Part shown: piece after piece, positions 34,604 through 41,338 of the stretch
How the letters are laid out: each line of letters begins with the position of its first letter
Position numbering within the stretch: the first letter of the stretch is position 1
NCBI GenBank assembly: GCA_023430565.1
Contig: JAEZAD010000157.1
Span: 1-41,338, forward strand
Direction: 5' to 3'
Source of the DNA: Verrucomicrobiota bacterium
GTDB lineage: Bacteria; Verrucomicrobiota; Verrucomicrobiia; Opitutales; Opitutaceae
Length of the DNA stretch: 41,338 nt
Position numbers and translations under genes: made by a program
Notes under the pieces: generated by a model
Databases searched by the model: none
Told to the model about the DNA's origin: nothing
The model's input: only the letters and a program-made list of their open reading frames with translations

Positions 34604-35059
34604 TCAGCCGGTGCCGAACTGTTCCCGCACGATTTTTAACGCCGGCTCCTGCAGCCCCGTCGAACTCCAGCACAAATCCCGCTCCACCTCGCAATCGATC
34701 CCCGCATCGAACGCCGCAAACACCACGCCCAGCACACACGCGTCCGTGTCCACCCCGCACACCAGCGCTTTCCGGATGCCCGCCGCTTTCAGCCGCTCGA
34801 TCGCCGCGGCATCCAGCCCGTAGCCCCGCTTCTCGATCACAATATCGCCGGCCTTCGGCTCGATGATCAGCTCCGTCTCCGGCAGGCCCCGCATGCACGA
34901 GGTGCGCTTCAGCTTCTTGAAGAACAACGTCTCCGGGTCGTTCACGAATTTCGTGAACACCCGCAGCGGAAACGTCTGCGCGCGTTCCTCGATTTTACGG
35001 ATCAGGTCTTCCGGAATCGGAAAGGCTTTTTGCAGGTCGACGATGATGATGGCGTCCAT
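34604..35059 (-). CDS. Isochorismatase-like cysteine hydrolase
   Basis: Members of this family cleave amides or vinyl ethers with an Asp-Lys-Cys triad. The 151-residue protein shows Asp8 in IIIVDLQKAF, Lys77 in DIVIEKRGYG and Cys108 in GVDTDACVLGVVFAAFDAG, with a hydrophobic core typical of the fold. It is shorter than usual nicotinamidases (about 200) and lacks the metal-binding DxHxxxH segment of PncA, so nicotinamide is not a safe guess. The 5' leader holds an intrinsic terminator 12-41 bases upstream of the start and a possible pseudoknot before it, so expression may be controlled by premature termination. Confidence 0.8.
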   Translation of the reverse strand: MDAIIIVDLQKAFPIPEDLIRKIEERAQTFPLRVFTKFVNDPETLFFKKLKRTSCMRGLPETELIIEPKAGDIVIEKRGYGLDAAAIERLKAAGIRKALVCGVDTDACVLGVVFAAFDAGIDCEVERDLCWSSTGLQEPALKIVREQFGTG

Positions 35060-35070
35060 GGGCGAAGACG

Positions 35071-35100
35071 AAAAAGCGCCTGAGAGAAGGGCTCAGGCGC
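35071..35100 (-). terminator. Intrinsic terminator in the 5' leader of the cysteine hydrolase gene
   Basis: On the minus strand GCGCCTGAG pairs perfectly with CTCAGGCGC around a 7-base loop and runs into TTTTT. On the plus strand the run is AAAAA at 35071-35075, in front of the stem, so the polarity is minus. It ends only 12 bases before the start codon of the minus-strand gene, and no other minus-strand gene ends here. Confidence 0.85.
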
Positions 35101-35103
35101 AAG

Positions 35104-35149
35104 GGGCGGCAGCCGGCGCGAACATAGACCCACCGCCCTCGCTATGTTC
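35104..35149 (-). promoter_or_regulatory. Possible H-type pseudoknot, candidate riboswitch or attenuator domain
   Basis: Read on the minus strand, GAACATAG (35149-35142) pairs with CTATGTTC (35127-35120), 8 perfect pairs. GGGCGG in the loop (35138-35133) pairs with CCGCCC (35109-35104) beyond the stem, making an H-type pseudoknot directly in front of the terminator. The GCGCC in the third loop could also pair with the 3' arm of the terminator. I do not recognise the sequence as a named riboswitch. An alternative reading is a dimeric operator (the GAACATAG palindrome) for two divergent promoters. Confidence 0.4.
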
Positions 35150-35248
35150 CCAACAGTCTCGCCTCGCCTCAGACTCTGGACGGCGCGGCTCCACCACCGT
35201 GCTTCGCGCCTCTCCGAACCCGCCCCGCCGAACCCTGTCCCTCGCTCG

Positions 35249-36214
35249 ATGCCCACCGCCGCCACGCTTTCCGCGCAACCGCCGCCACCCACTTACGATG
35301 TCGCCATCGTCGGCGCCGGTCCCGCCGGTCTCAGCGCCGCCCTTGTCCTCGGACGCTGCGGGCGCCGCGTCCTGGTCTTCGACTCCGGCAAACCGCGCAA
35401 CGCTTTCTCCCGCTCGCTCCACGGCTACCTTACCCGCGACGGCACGCACCCGATCGAACTCCGCGCCCTCGGCCGTCAGCAGCTCGCCGCTTATCCTTCC
35501 ATCGAACTCCGCGACATCGAGGTGCGCACCATCTACCGCCGCGAAAACCGCTTCGAGGTCGTTCCCGTCGACGCCCCGCCCGCCTTCGCGCGCATCGTCC
35601 TCCTCGCCACCGGGCGCATCGATCACGTGCCGCCCAAACCCGGCTTCTCCACCTTCTACGGCCACGGCGTTTACCATTGCCCCTATTGCGATGGCTGGGA
35701 ACACCGCGGCCAGCCGTTCGTCGTCCACGGCCACGGCGAAAACGCCTACCACCAAGCCTTGCTCCTTCTCGTCTGGAGCCGCGACATCGTCGTCTGCACC
35801 GACGGCCCGTCGCATTTCACCGCCGAGCAATCCGAAAAACTCCGCGCCAACGGCATCCGCGTCGTCGAATCCGAAATCGTCGAGCTGCGCGGCGACGCCG
35901 ACGGCATGATCGCCGCCGTCGCCTTCCGCGATCGCGACCCGTTGCCCGTCCGCGCCTTGTTCTTTTGCTCCGACTGCGAACAGAAATCCGCCCTCCCCGA
36001 AAACCTCGGCTGCCAGCTCGACGACGAAGGCTCCGTGAAGTGCAACGGCCACGCCGCCACCAACGTCCCCGGCCTCTACGTCGCCGGCAACGTCCGCGGC
36101 GGCATCCACCTCGCTATCGTCGCCGCCGCCGAAGGCGCCGAAGCCGCTATCGCCATCAACCGCGCGCTGCACGAAGCCGACCTCCGCGCACCGCGGAATA
36201 ATTTGTCATTCTGA
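35249..36214 (+). CDS. Thioredoxin-reductase-like FAD/NAD(P)H oxidoreductase
   Basis: The 321-residue protein has the FAD-binding GAGPAGLSAALVLGRCG (22-38), LLATGRIDHVP, a redox-active CPYC (144-147) in HCPYCDGWE, the NAD(P)H site GHGENAYHQALLL and a late FAD motif NVPGLYVAGNVRGG. This is the layout of low-molecular-weight thioredoxin reductases and related disulphide reductases. The LHGYLTRDG segment is more like the thioredoxin-reductase-like group of unknown substrate than true TrxB. The ATG at 35249 is taken because upstream in-frame residues are Arg/Pro-rich. The last codons and the stop (LSF-stop) lie inside a dispersed repeat. Confidence 0.88.
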   Translation: MPTAATLSAQPPPPTYDVAIVGAGPAGLSAALVLGRCGRRVLVFDSGKPRNAFSRSLHGYLTRDGTHPIELRALGRQQLAAYPSIELRDIEVRTIYRRENRFEVVPVDAPPAFARIVLLATGRIDHVPPKPGFSTFYGHGVYHCPYCDGWEHRGQPFVVHGHGENAYHQALLLLVWSRDIVVCTDGPSHFTAEQSEKLRANGIRVVESEIVELRGDADGMIAAVAFRDRDPLPVRALFFCSDCEQKSALPENLGCQLDDEGSVKCNGHAATNVPGLYVAGNVRGGIHLAIVAAAEGAEAAIAINRALHEADLRAPRNNLSF

Positions 36215-36232
36215 GCGAAGCGCAGGATCCAG
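36204..36232 (+). repeat. Dispersed TGTCATTCTG-GCGAAGCG repeat that supplies a stop codon
   Basis: A 29-base copy of the element at 22281-22309 (26 of 29 matching). It overlaps the 3' end of the thioredoxin-reductase-like gene: residues LSF and the TGA at 36212-36214 are encoded by it. Confidence 0.75.
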
Positions 36233-36263
36233 TTGGACCCTCCCGCGTCCTCACACCACTCGC

Positions 36264-38390
36264 ATGTCGTTCTCCTTCCGAATCGCCTCTCCCTGGAGGC
36301 GCGGTGCCCCCACCGCGCTCTTCGTCACCGCGCTCGCATTTTCTTTTTCGCCCGCTGCCGCTCAAACCAGCTCCGAAACGCAACGGCTCACCCCGCTCAC
36401 GGTCACCGCCGTCCGCGCCCTCGATTCCGCCACGCCCGTTCCGTTCGCCACCACGACGCTCTCCGGCGACGCCCTTCGCGCCTCGCCCAACGTCACCGTC
36501 GACGGCTCCCTCCGCGGCATCGCCGGCTTCAGCCTTTTCCGCCGCACCGACAGCCTCGTCGCTCACCCGACCGCCCAGGGCGTTTCCCTCCGCGGCCTCG
36601 GCCCCAGCGGCGCCAGCCGCTCGCTCATCCTCCTCGACGGCGTTCCTCTCAACGATCCTTTCGGCGGCTGGGTCGCCTGGTCGAAAGTCCCCCGCGAATC
36701 CCTCGCCTCCATCGAGCTCGTGCCCGGCGCCGGTGGCACCGCTTGGGGCAACGCCGCTCTCGGCGGCGTCATCCAACTCTTCACCGAATCGCCCACGGTC
36801 CCGCGCCAACGCCTCGCCGTCCGCGCCGGCAGCCTCGACACCTGGGACGTCGAAACCCAACTCACGCTCCCCGTCGGTTCCGGCTCCGCCCAATTTCTCG
36901 GCCGCACTTTTTCGACTCACGGCTACTTCACCGTCGCGCCCGAACGCCGCGGGCCGATCGACACCCGCGCCGCCAGCCGCGCCCGCTGGGGCACGCTCCG
37001 TTTTCGCCAACCCTTCGGCGCCGACGACCGCACCGTCGCCACCGTCACCGTTCGCCGCTTCGCCGAAGATCGTGACAACGGCACGCCTTACCAACGAAAC
37101 GCCACCGACGAATCCTTCGCCTCCGTCGCCCTCGACACGCGCGTGTCCGACGCCTTCCGGTGGAACGCCATCGCCTACGCCCAGAGCCAGTCGTTCTCCA
37201 GCACCTTCGGCGCCGTCAACGCCACCCGCACCGCCGAGACCCCAGCCTCCAACCAGTTCGACGTCCCCGCCACCGCCCTTGGCGCCGCGTGGGTGGGGGA
37301 GTGGTCGCCCGACGAAAACGCCCTCACCACCTTCGGCATCGACGCGCGCGACGTGCGCGGCGAAACGCGCGAAGAATCCGCGTATTCGAACGGCGCCTTC
37401 ACCCGCCAGCGCTACGCCGGCGGCCGCCAGTCGATCGCGGGCGCCTTCGTCATGCACAGCCGCCGCCTCGCGCCCGATCTCCGCGCCGCGTTCGGTCTCC
37501 GCGCCGACACCTGGCGCGAAACCGATGGGCACCGCCGCGACTACCTCAATGCCGCCCTCGTCGGCGACGAACGTTTCCGCTCGCGCCGTGGCGAAGCCCT
37601 CAGTCCGTCCGCCGGCCTCTCGTTCGACGTATCCGAAAGCCTGCGACTGCACGCGAGCGCCCAGCACGCCTTCCGCCGCCCGACCCTCAACGAGCTCTAC
37701 CGCCCATTCCGCGTCGGCAACGTCATCACCGACGCCAACCCCGCCCTCCGCACCGAAACCGTCACGAGCGGCGAGCTCGGTCTGACGTTTCGCTCGCTTC
37801 GCACCTCGGCGCTCACGCTCGACGCCACCCTTTTTTGGAACGAGCTCCGCGACGCCGTCGGCAACGTCACCATCGCGCAGGGCCCCGGCAATTTCCCCGG
37901 CATCGGCTTCGTCCCCGCCGGCGGCGAAGGCCGTCGCCGCCTCAACCTCGACCGCTCCCGCGTCCGCGGCCTCTCGCTCTCCGCCGATTACGCGTTCACC
38001 TCTGCCCTCTCGTTCAACGCCTCTTATCTCTACAACGACGCCACCGTCACCCGCGCCTCCGTCGCTCCGCACCTCGCGGGCCGGCGCCTCGCCCAAGTCC
38101 CGCGCCACACCGCCGCCGCCGGCCTCACGTTCAAACTCAACCGCGTCACGGTCGCGCCGCGCCTCCGCTACATCGGAGCGCAATTCGAAGACGACCAGAA
38201 CACGCTCCGTCTCGCCCCCGCCGCGATCTTCGACGTTTCGATTTCCGCGACCCTCACCCAACGCACCGAACTTTTTCTCACCGCCGAAAACCTCTTCAAC
38301 GAACGCATCGAAACCGGCCGCTCCGCCGACGGCTTGGTCAACCTCGGCACCCCGCGCCTCCTCCTCCTCGGCCTCCGCCTGACGTTTTAG
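36264..38390 (+). CDS. TonB-dependent outer-membrane receptor
   Basis: These receptors import large nutrients such as chelated iron, cobalamin or glycans across the outer membrane with energy from TonB. The 708-residue protein has a signal peptide (about 1-33), a TonB-box-like TPLTVTAV (43-50), and a plug with GVSLRGLGPSGASRSLILLDGVPLNDPFGG, here split as GVSLRGLGPSGASRS and LILLDGVPLNDPFGG, then ELVPGAGGTAWGNAALGGVIQL. A 22-strand-type barrel follows, ending in LLLLGLRLTF with the terminal Phe needed for barrel assembly. Substrate is unknown. Residues 11-18 of the signal peptide are encoded by a dispersed repeat (see 36294-36318). Confidence 0.93.
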   Translation: MSFSFRIASPWRRGAPTALFVTALAFSFSPAAAQTSSETQRLTPLTVTAVRALDSATPVPFATTTLSGDALRASPNVTVDGSLRGIAGFSLFRRTDSLVAHPTAQGVSLRGLGPSGASRSLILLDGVPLNDPFGGWVAWSKVPRESLASIELVPGAGGTAWGNAALGGVIQLFTESPTVPRQRLAVRAGSLDTWDVETQLTLPVGSGSAQFLGRTFSTHGYFTVAPERRGPIDTRAASRARWGTLRFRQPFGADDRTVATVTVRRFAEDRDNGTPYQRNATDESFASVALDTRVSDAFRWNAIAYAQSQSFSSTFGAVNATRTAETPASNQFDVPATALGAAWVGEWSPDENALTTFGIDARDVRGETREESAYSNGAFTRQRYAGGRQSIAGAFVMHSRRLAPDLRAAFGLRADTWRETDGHRRDYLNAALVGDERFRSRRGEALSPSAGLSFDVSESLRLHASAQHAFRRPTLNELYRPFRVGNVITDANPALRTETVTSGELGLTFRSLRTSALTLDATLFWNELRDAVGNVTIAQGPGNFPGIGFVPAGGEGRRRLNLDRSRVRGLSLSADYAFTSALSFNASYLYNDATVTRASVAPHLAGRRLAQVPRHTAAAGLTFKLNRVTVAPRLRYIGAQFEDDQNTLRLAPAAIFDVSISATLTQRTELFLTAENLFNERIETGRSADGLVNLGTPRLLLLGLRLTF
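36294..36318 (+). repeat. Dispersed GCGCGGTG-CACCGCGC hairpin inside the receptor signal peptide
   Basis: GCGCGGTG-CCCC-CACCGCGC is an 8-pair stem with a 4-base loop. The same element lies between genes at 13708-13732 and 38409-38432. Here it is within the coding sequence, encoding WRRGAPTAL, the basic start of the signal peptide. Confidence 0.75.
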
Positions 38391-38408
38391 CCTTTCTCCT
38401 TCCTTTGT

Positions 38409-38432
38409 TGGAGGCGCGGTGCCCCATCGCGC
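38409..38432. repeat. Dispersed GCGCGGTGCCCC hairpin repeat after the TonB receptor
   Basis: TGGAGGCGCGGTGCCCC matches 36294-36310 exactly, followed by ATCGCGC instead of CACCGCGC. It lies 18 bases after the receptor stop, between converging genes, and may act as a weak two-way terminator. Confidence 0.7.
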
Positions 38433-38448
38433 CACCCCTCTCGCCGCC

Positions 38449-39135
38449 TCACGCGCCCGGCCGCCGCGGAATCTCCGGCTCGGCCTCATAAAACGTCGGA
38501 TCCGCCAGCCCCGCATCGCGAAACGCCTCCCGCCGCTCCACGCACGTGCCGCATTTTCCGCAGTGCACCGCGCCACCTTTGTAACACGACCACGTCCGCG
38601 CGAAATCCACGCCCAGCCGCGCGCCCTCCGCCGCGATCTGCGCCTTGTTCAACGCGATAAACGGCCGCACCAGCTCCACGTTCGCATACGTCCCGAGCCG
38701 CATCGCTTCGCTCATCGCGCGCATGAATTCCTCCCGACAATCCGGATAAATCGCATGGTCCCCGCTGTGCGCCGCGATCACCACGCCCCGCGCGCCTACG
38801 CTCTCCGCCAACCCGCACGCGATCGACAGCAGGATCGCATTCCGAAACGGCACCACCGTCTGCTTCATGTTCTCCGCCTCATAATGCCCCTCCGGAATCT
38901 CCCCGCCGCTTTTCAATAAATCCGACGCAAACAGCCGGTCCACAAACCCCAGCGAAATCGTCTCGTGCCGCAGCCCCAACTTCGCCGCATGCTCCGCCGC
39001 CAGCGGTAGTTCGCGATGATTATGCTTCGCCCCGTAGTCGAAGCTCGCCACCGCGCTCACGCGATGCGCCCGCGCCGCCCAATACAGCGCCGTCACCGAA
39101 TCCATCCCGCCCGAACAAAGCACCACCACGTTCAT
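38449..39135 (-). CDS. queC: 7-cyano-7-deazaguanine synthase
   Basis: QueC turns 7-carboxy-7-deazaguanine into preQ0 with ATP and ammonia, for queuosine or related deazapurines. The 228-residue protein has the PP-loop CSGGMDSVTAL (7-17), FDYGAKHNHRE, VPFRNAILLSIA, AAHSGDHAIYPDCREEFM and a Zn site of Cys residues in SCYKGGAVHCGKCGTCVERR. All conserved residues are present. The 103-base divergent region to the next gene shows no recognisable preQ1 aptamer. queD, queE and queF are not in the window. Confidence 0.96.
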   Translation of the reverse strand: MNVVVLCSGGMDSVTALYWAARAHRVSAVASFDYGAKHNHRELPLAAEHAAKLGLRHETISLGFVDRLFASDLLKSGGEIPEGHYEAENMKQTVVPFRNAILLSIACGLAESVGARGVVIAAHSGDHAIYPDCREEFMRAMSEAMRLGTYANVELVRPFIALNKAQIAAEGARLGVDFARTWSCYKGGAVHCGKCGTCVERREAFRDAGLADPTFYEAEPEIPRRPGA

Positions 39136-39238
39136 TGTATGCGTTTTCCGTAAGAAGGCTCAAAACTCTCCAAAGATAAAGTCCTGACCCGGTTTGGCTT
39201 CTTGGGAATTTTGCGTTTTTTTTACGCCCACCGCCCCC

Positions 39239-40099
39239 ATGCTGATCCTGCACGATCCGCAATGCGCCGACTACGGCTCCTCGATGCGCCCCGAACAACC
39301 CGCGCGCGTCACCCGTTCTGCCGCCCACCTCCAGTCCGCTCACCCCGACTGGCTCTGGCGCGTCCCCAACCCCGCTGCCGAAGACTTTCTCCTCCTCGCT
39401 CACGCCCCCGAATACCTCCAGCGCCTCCAAATTCCGCGCGATTTCGACGCCGACACGCCTCACTTTCCCAACATCTACACCCACGCCCGCCGCGGCGCCG
39501 GCGCCGCTCTCACCGCCGCCGAAATCGCCGTGATGGACCGCCAACCCGTCTTTTCACTCATGCGCCCGCCCGGCCACCACGCCACCACCGAGCAGGCCAT
39601 GGGTTTCTGTTACCTCAGCAACGTTGCCCTCGCCGCCCGTTTTCTGCGCGAAAAACTCCACGTTCCCCGCGTCGCCATCTGGGATTTCGACGCCCACCAC
39701 GGCAACGGCACCGAAGCCATCGTTCATACCCGCTCCGGCATCCTTTTTACCTCCGTCCATCAATACCCGGGCTACCCCGGCACCGGCACCCGCTCCTTCG
39801 ATAACTGCCAAAATTGGCCCGTCGCCCCCCGCACCCCACGCGCCGAACACCTGGCCGCCCTCCGCGCTTCACTCGACGCCGTCATCGCCTTCGACCCCAC
39901 GGTCGTGCTCGTTTCCGCCGGATTCGACGCCTACGCCCGCGACCCGATCACCGCTATGACGTTGGAGATCGAAGACTTCGCCACGCTCGGCCGCTGGCTG
40001 CGCGAAACCGGCCTCGCCGCCGCCGCCATTCTCGAAGGCGGCTACAGCGACGACCTGCCTTTGTTGATCGACGCCTGGCTCTCGGCTTGGGAGAAATGA
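39239..40099 (+). CDS. Histone-deacetylase-family hydrolase (class II-like, HdaH/AcuC type)
   Basis: These Zn enzymes remove acetyl groups from lysines or from polyamines. The 286-residue protein has RPPGHHATTEQAMGFCYLSN with His113/114, DFDAHHGNGTE with Zn ligands Asp151 and His153, SAGFDAYARDP with Zn ligand Asp230, and LEGGYS with catalytic-site Tyr269. All key residues are intact. The start at 39239 (MLILHDPQC) is taken; an upstream in-frame start adds 15 residues before the fold. The ribonuclease D homologue follows after 13 bases. The likely substrate (protein lysine, acetoin-utilisation acetyl-CoA synthetase, acetylpolyamine) cannot be told. Confidence 0.92.
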   Translation: MLILHDPQCADYGSSMRPEQPARVTRSAAHLQSAHPDWLWRVPNPAAEDFLLLAHAPEYLQRLQIPRDFDADTPHFPNIYTHARRGAGAALTAAEIAVMDRQPVFSLMRPPGHHATTEQAMGFCYLSNVALAARFLREKLHVPRVAIWDFDAHHGNGTEAIVHTRSGILFTSVHQYPGYPGTGTRSFDNCQNWPVAPRTPRAEHLAALRASLDAVIAFDPTVVLVSAGFDAYARDPITAMTLEIEDFATLGRWLRETGLAAAAILEGGYSDDLPLLIDAWLSAWEK

Positions 40100-40112
40100 C
40101 TGGGATTTGCGC

Positions 40113-41282
40113 ATGATTTCACGTTTCCTTCCGCTTCCCGTTCGCCGATTGCTAGGTATCAAAGTGAGTTCTCGCCCGCCCGCCTACACCCTCATCGACC
40201 AACCCGGTCAACTTACGCCACTGCTCGACGCCCTCGACCGGGTCGACGAGGTCGCCCTCGATACCGAGGCGGACAACATGTATCACTACCGCACGCGGGT
40301 CTGCCTCCTGCAGTTCCTCGTGGACGACAAAATCTTCCTCGTCGACTCACTCGCTCCGCTCCAGCTCGACGGCCTCTGGACCCGCCTCGCCCAGAAACAC
40401 CTGCTCATGCACGGCAGCGATTTCGATCTGCGCCTGCTGCACGACTTCTGCCGCTTCCGCCCCAAGAGCATCTTCGACACGATGCTCGCCGCCCAACTCA
40501 TCAACCGCCCCCGCATCGGCCTCGCGTCGCTCCTCGAAGATCACTTCGGCGTCAAACTCTCCAAGGATTCCCAAAAGGCCAACTGGTCCAAACGCCCGCT
40601 TACCCAGAAGATGCTCGACTACGCCGCGCTCGACGTCTTCCACCTGCCCGCCCTCCGCGACATCCTCACCCGCGAGCTCACGAAACTCGGCCGCTTCGAA
40701 TGGCTCCAACAACAATGCCGCGCCCAGATCGAATCCGGCTCGATCGGCTTCGCCCCGCCCGACGAAAACGATTGGCGCATCGGCCGTAGCGAACGCCTCC
40801 GCGGCGTCGGCCTCCCCGTCCTCCACGCCGTCTGGCACTGGCGCGAACAAACCGCGCAACGCCTCGATGTCCCGCCCTTTAAAGTCTGCTCGACCGACGT
40901 GCTCCTGAAGCTCGCGACCGCCGCCGAAAACGGCGAAGCCGAAGCCGCCATCCTCGCCTCCGTTCACCTCGGTCGCCGCCACGACCGCCTCGCGCCCTCG
41001 CTCGCCGCCGCCATCCGCGCCGGCCTCGCCAAGGATCCGAAAACGCTCCCGCGCCGCCGCGGCCGCGATCCGAATCACGTCGCGCTCTCCCAATCCGAAA
41101 TCGAACGCCTCGACCGCATCAAAGACGACCGCGACAAAATCGCCGCCAAGCTCGAGCTCGACCCCACGCTCATCGCCAACCGCGCCCAACTCGCCCAAAT
41201 CGCCCGCGCCCCCTCGCGCCTCGACGAGCTGCTCCTCCCCTGGCAAGCCAACCTCCTCCGCGACATCCCCTCCCTGAAATAG
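40113..41282 (+). CDS. rnd: Ribonuclease D family 3'-5' exonuclease
   Basis: RNase D trims the 3' ends of tRNAs and other small RNAs. The 389-residue protein has the DEDDy nuclease residues: Asp50 and Glu52 in EVALDTEADNMY, Asp105 in HGSDFDLRLLH, and Tyr170 and Asp174 in DYAALDVFHL. An HRDC domain follows (about 210-300, RSERLRGVGLPVLHAVWHWR). The ATG at 40113 is preferred to a TTG six bases upstream and has GGGA seven bases before it. Size and domain order are typical. Together with the histone-deacetylase-like gene it seems to form a two-gene unit. Confidence 0.93.
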   Translation: MISRFLPLPVRRLLGIKVSSRPPAYTLIDQPGQLTPLLDALDRVDEVALDTEADNMYHYRTRVCLLQFLVDDKIFLVDSLAPLQLDGLWTRLAQKHLLMHGSDFDLRLLHDFCRFRPKSIFDTMLAAQLINRPRIGLASLLEDHFGVKLSKDSQKANWSKRPLTQKMLDYAALDVFHLPALRDILTRELTKLGRFEWLQQQCRAQIESGSIGFAPPDENDWRIGRSERLRGVGLPVLHAVWHWREQTAQRLDVPPFKVCSTDVLLKLATAAENGEAEAAILASVHLGRRHDRLAPSLAAAIRAGLAKDPKTLPRRRGRDPNHVALSQSEIERLDRIKDDRDKIAAKLELDPTLIANRAQLAQIARAPSRLDELLLPWQANLLRDIPSLK

Positions 41283-41283
41283 G

Positions 41284-41338
41284 TGGAGCCCGACGTCCCG
41301 TCGGGCTTAGTTCTTCAACATGAGGGTAGGGCGAGGCG
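41284..41338 (+). repeat. Hairpin and composite repeat at the window end
   Basis: AGCCCGACG (41287-41295) pairs with CGTCGGGCT (41299-41307) around TCC, right after the ribonuclease D stop, with a weak T-rich tail. TGGAGCCCG (41284-41292) and, at the very edge, GGGCGAGGCG (41329-41338) repeat the modules at 10911 and 10947. The rest is cut off. Confidence 0.6.

Noticed and set aside
34604..35059. Calling the cysteine hydrolase a nicotinamidase (PncA) because nad genes are in the window
   Set aside because: It is about 50 residues short and lacks the DxHxxxH metal site; the nad genes are 17 kb away.
35144..35248. Longer start for the thioredoxin-reductase-like protein
   Set aside because: The added 35 residues are Arg/Pro-rich with no family match and would run close to the leader structure of the divergent gene.
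39136..39238. preQ1 riboswitch before queC
   Set aside because: The leader has a short GCGT-T-run-ACGC palindrome but no preQ1 aptamer core that I can recognise.

Overview
The window looks like chromosomal DNA of a high-GC Gram-negative bacterium, most likely a verrucomicrobium of the Opitutaceae type. That placement is an inference. It rests on strongly C/G-ending codons, a TonB-dependent outer-membrane receptor, start sites that mostly lack Shine-Dalgarno sequences, and several families of short intergenic palindromic repeats. No 16S rRNA is present to confirm it. I see no tRNA, rRNA, CRISPR array, insertion sequence or prophage. Genes are tightly packed, and no gene-free stretch exceeds about 205 bases.

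Layout. (1) 1-8066, plus strand: the 3' end of mnmG, then trmB, then a complete F1Fo ATP synthase operon atpB-E-F-H-A-G-D-C closed by a clear intrinsic terminator. Three inverted repeats lie at the E/F, A/G and D/C junctions. (2) 8103-10909, plus: a ferrous-iron uptake operon with two feoA genes, feoB and a small Cys-rich FeoB-associated membrane protein. (3) 11085-13676, plus: an exported GH13 amylase-type glycosidase followed by an AraC-family regulator. (4) 17343-13767, minus: nadA-nadC-nadB, the de novo route from aspartate to nicotinate mononucleotide. (5) 17546-22270, plus: a 1574-residue CheB-CheR-PAS-GAF-histidine kinase-receiver fusion. (6) 25248-22366, minus: panB-panC-coaC-coaX, a pantothenate/coenzyme A operon joined by 4-base overlaps. 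(7) 34424-25379, minus: a signalling cluster with a small pseudo-receiver kinase, a 1679-residue kinase holding two kinase cores and two receivers, a YfiR-like periplasmic protein and a CHASE8-type hybrid kinase. (8) 35059-34604, minus: an isochorismatase-like cysteine hydrolase whose leader holds a possible pseudoknot and an intrinsic terminator. (9) 35249-38390, plus: a thioredoxin-reductase-like flavoprotein and a TonB-dependent receptor. (10) 39135-38449, minus: queC. (11) 39239-41282, plus: a histone-deacetylase-family hydrolase and a ribonuclease D homologue.

How the genes work together. Most of the window is core metabolism: energy conversion, NAD, CoA, iron uptake and tRNA modification. 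Embedded in it is about 14 kb of multidomain phosphorelay proteins with no DNA-binding response regulator beside them. The most unusual points are the leader structure at 35071-35149, the YfiR/CHASE8-kinase pairing, a dispersed repeat that forms part of a receptor signal peptide, another repeat that supplies a stop codon, hairpins inside the atp operon, a very short delta subunit, and a CoaX that lacks its usual first-motif aspartate.
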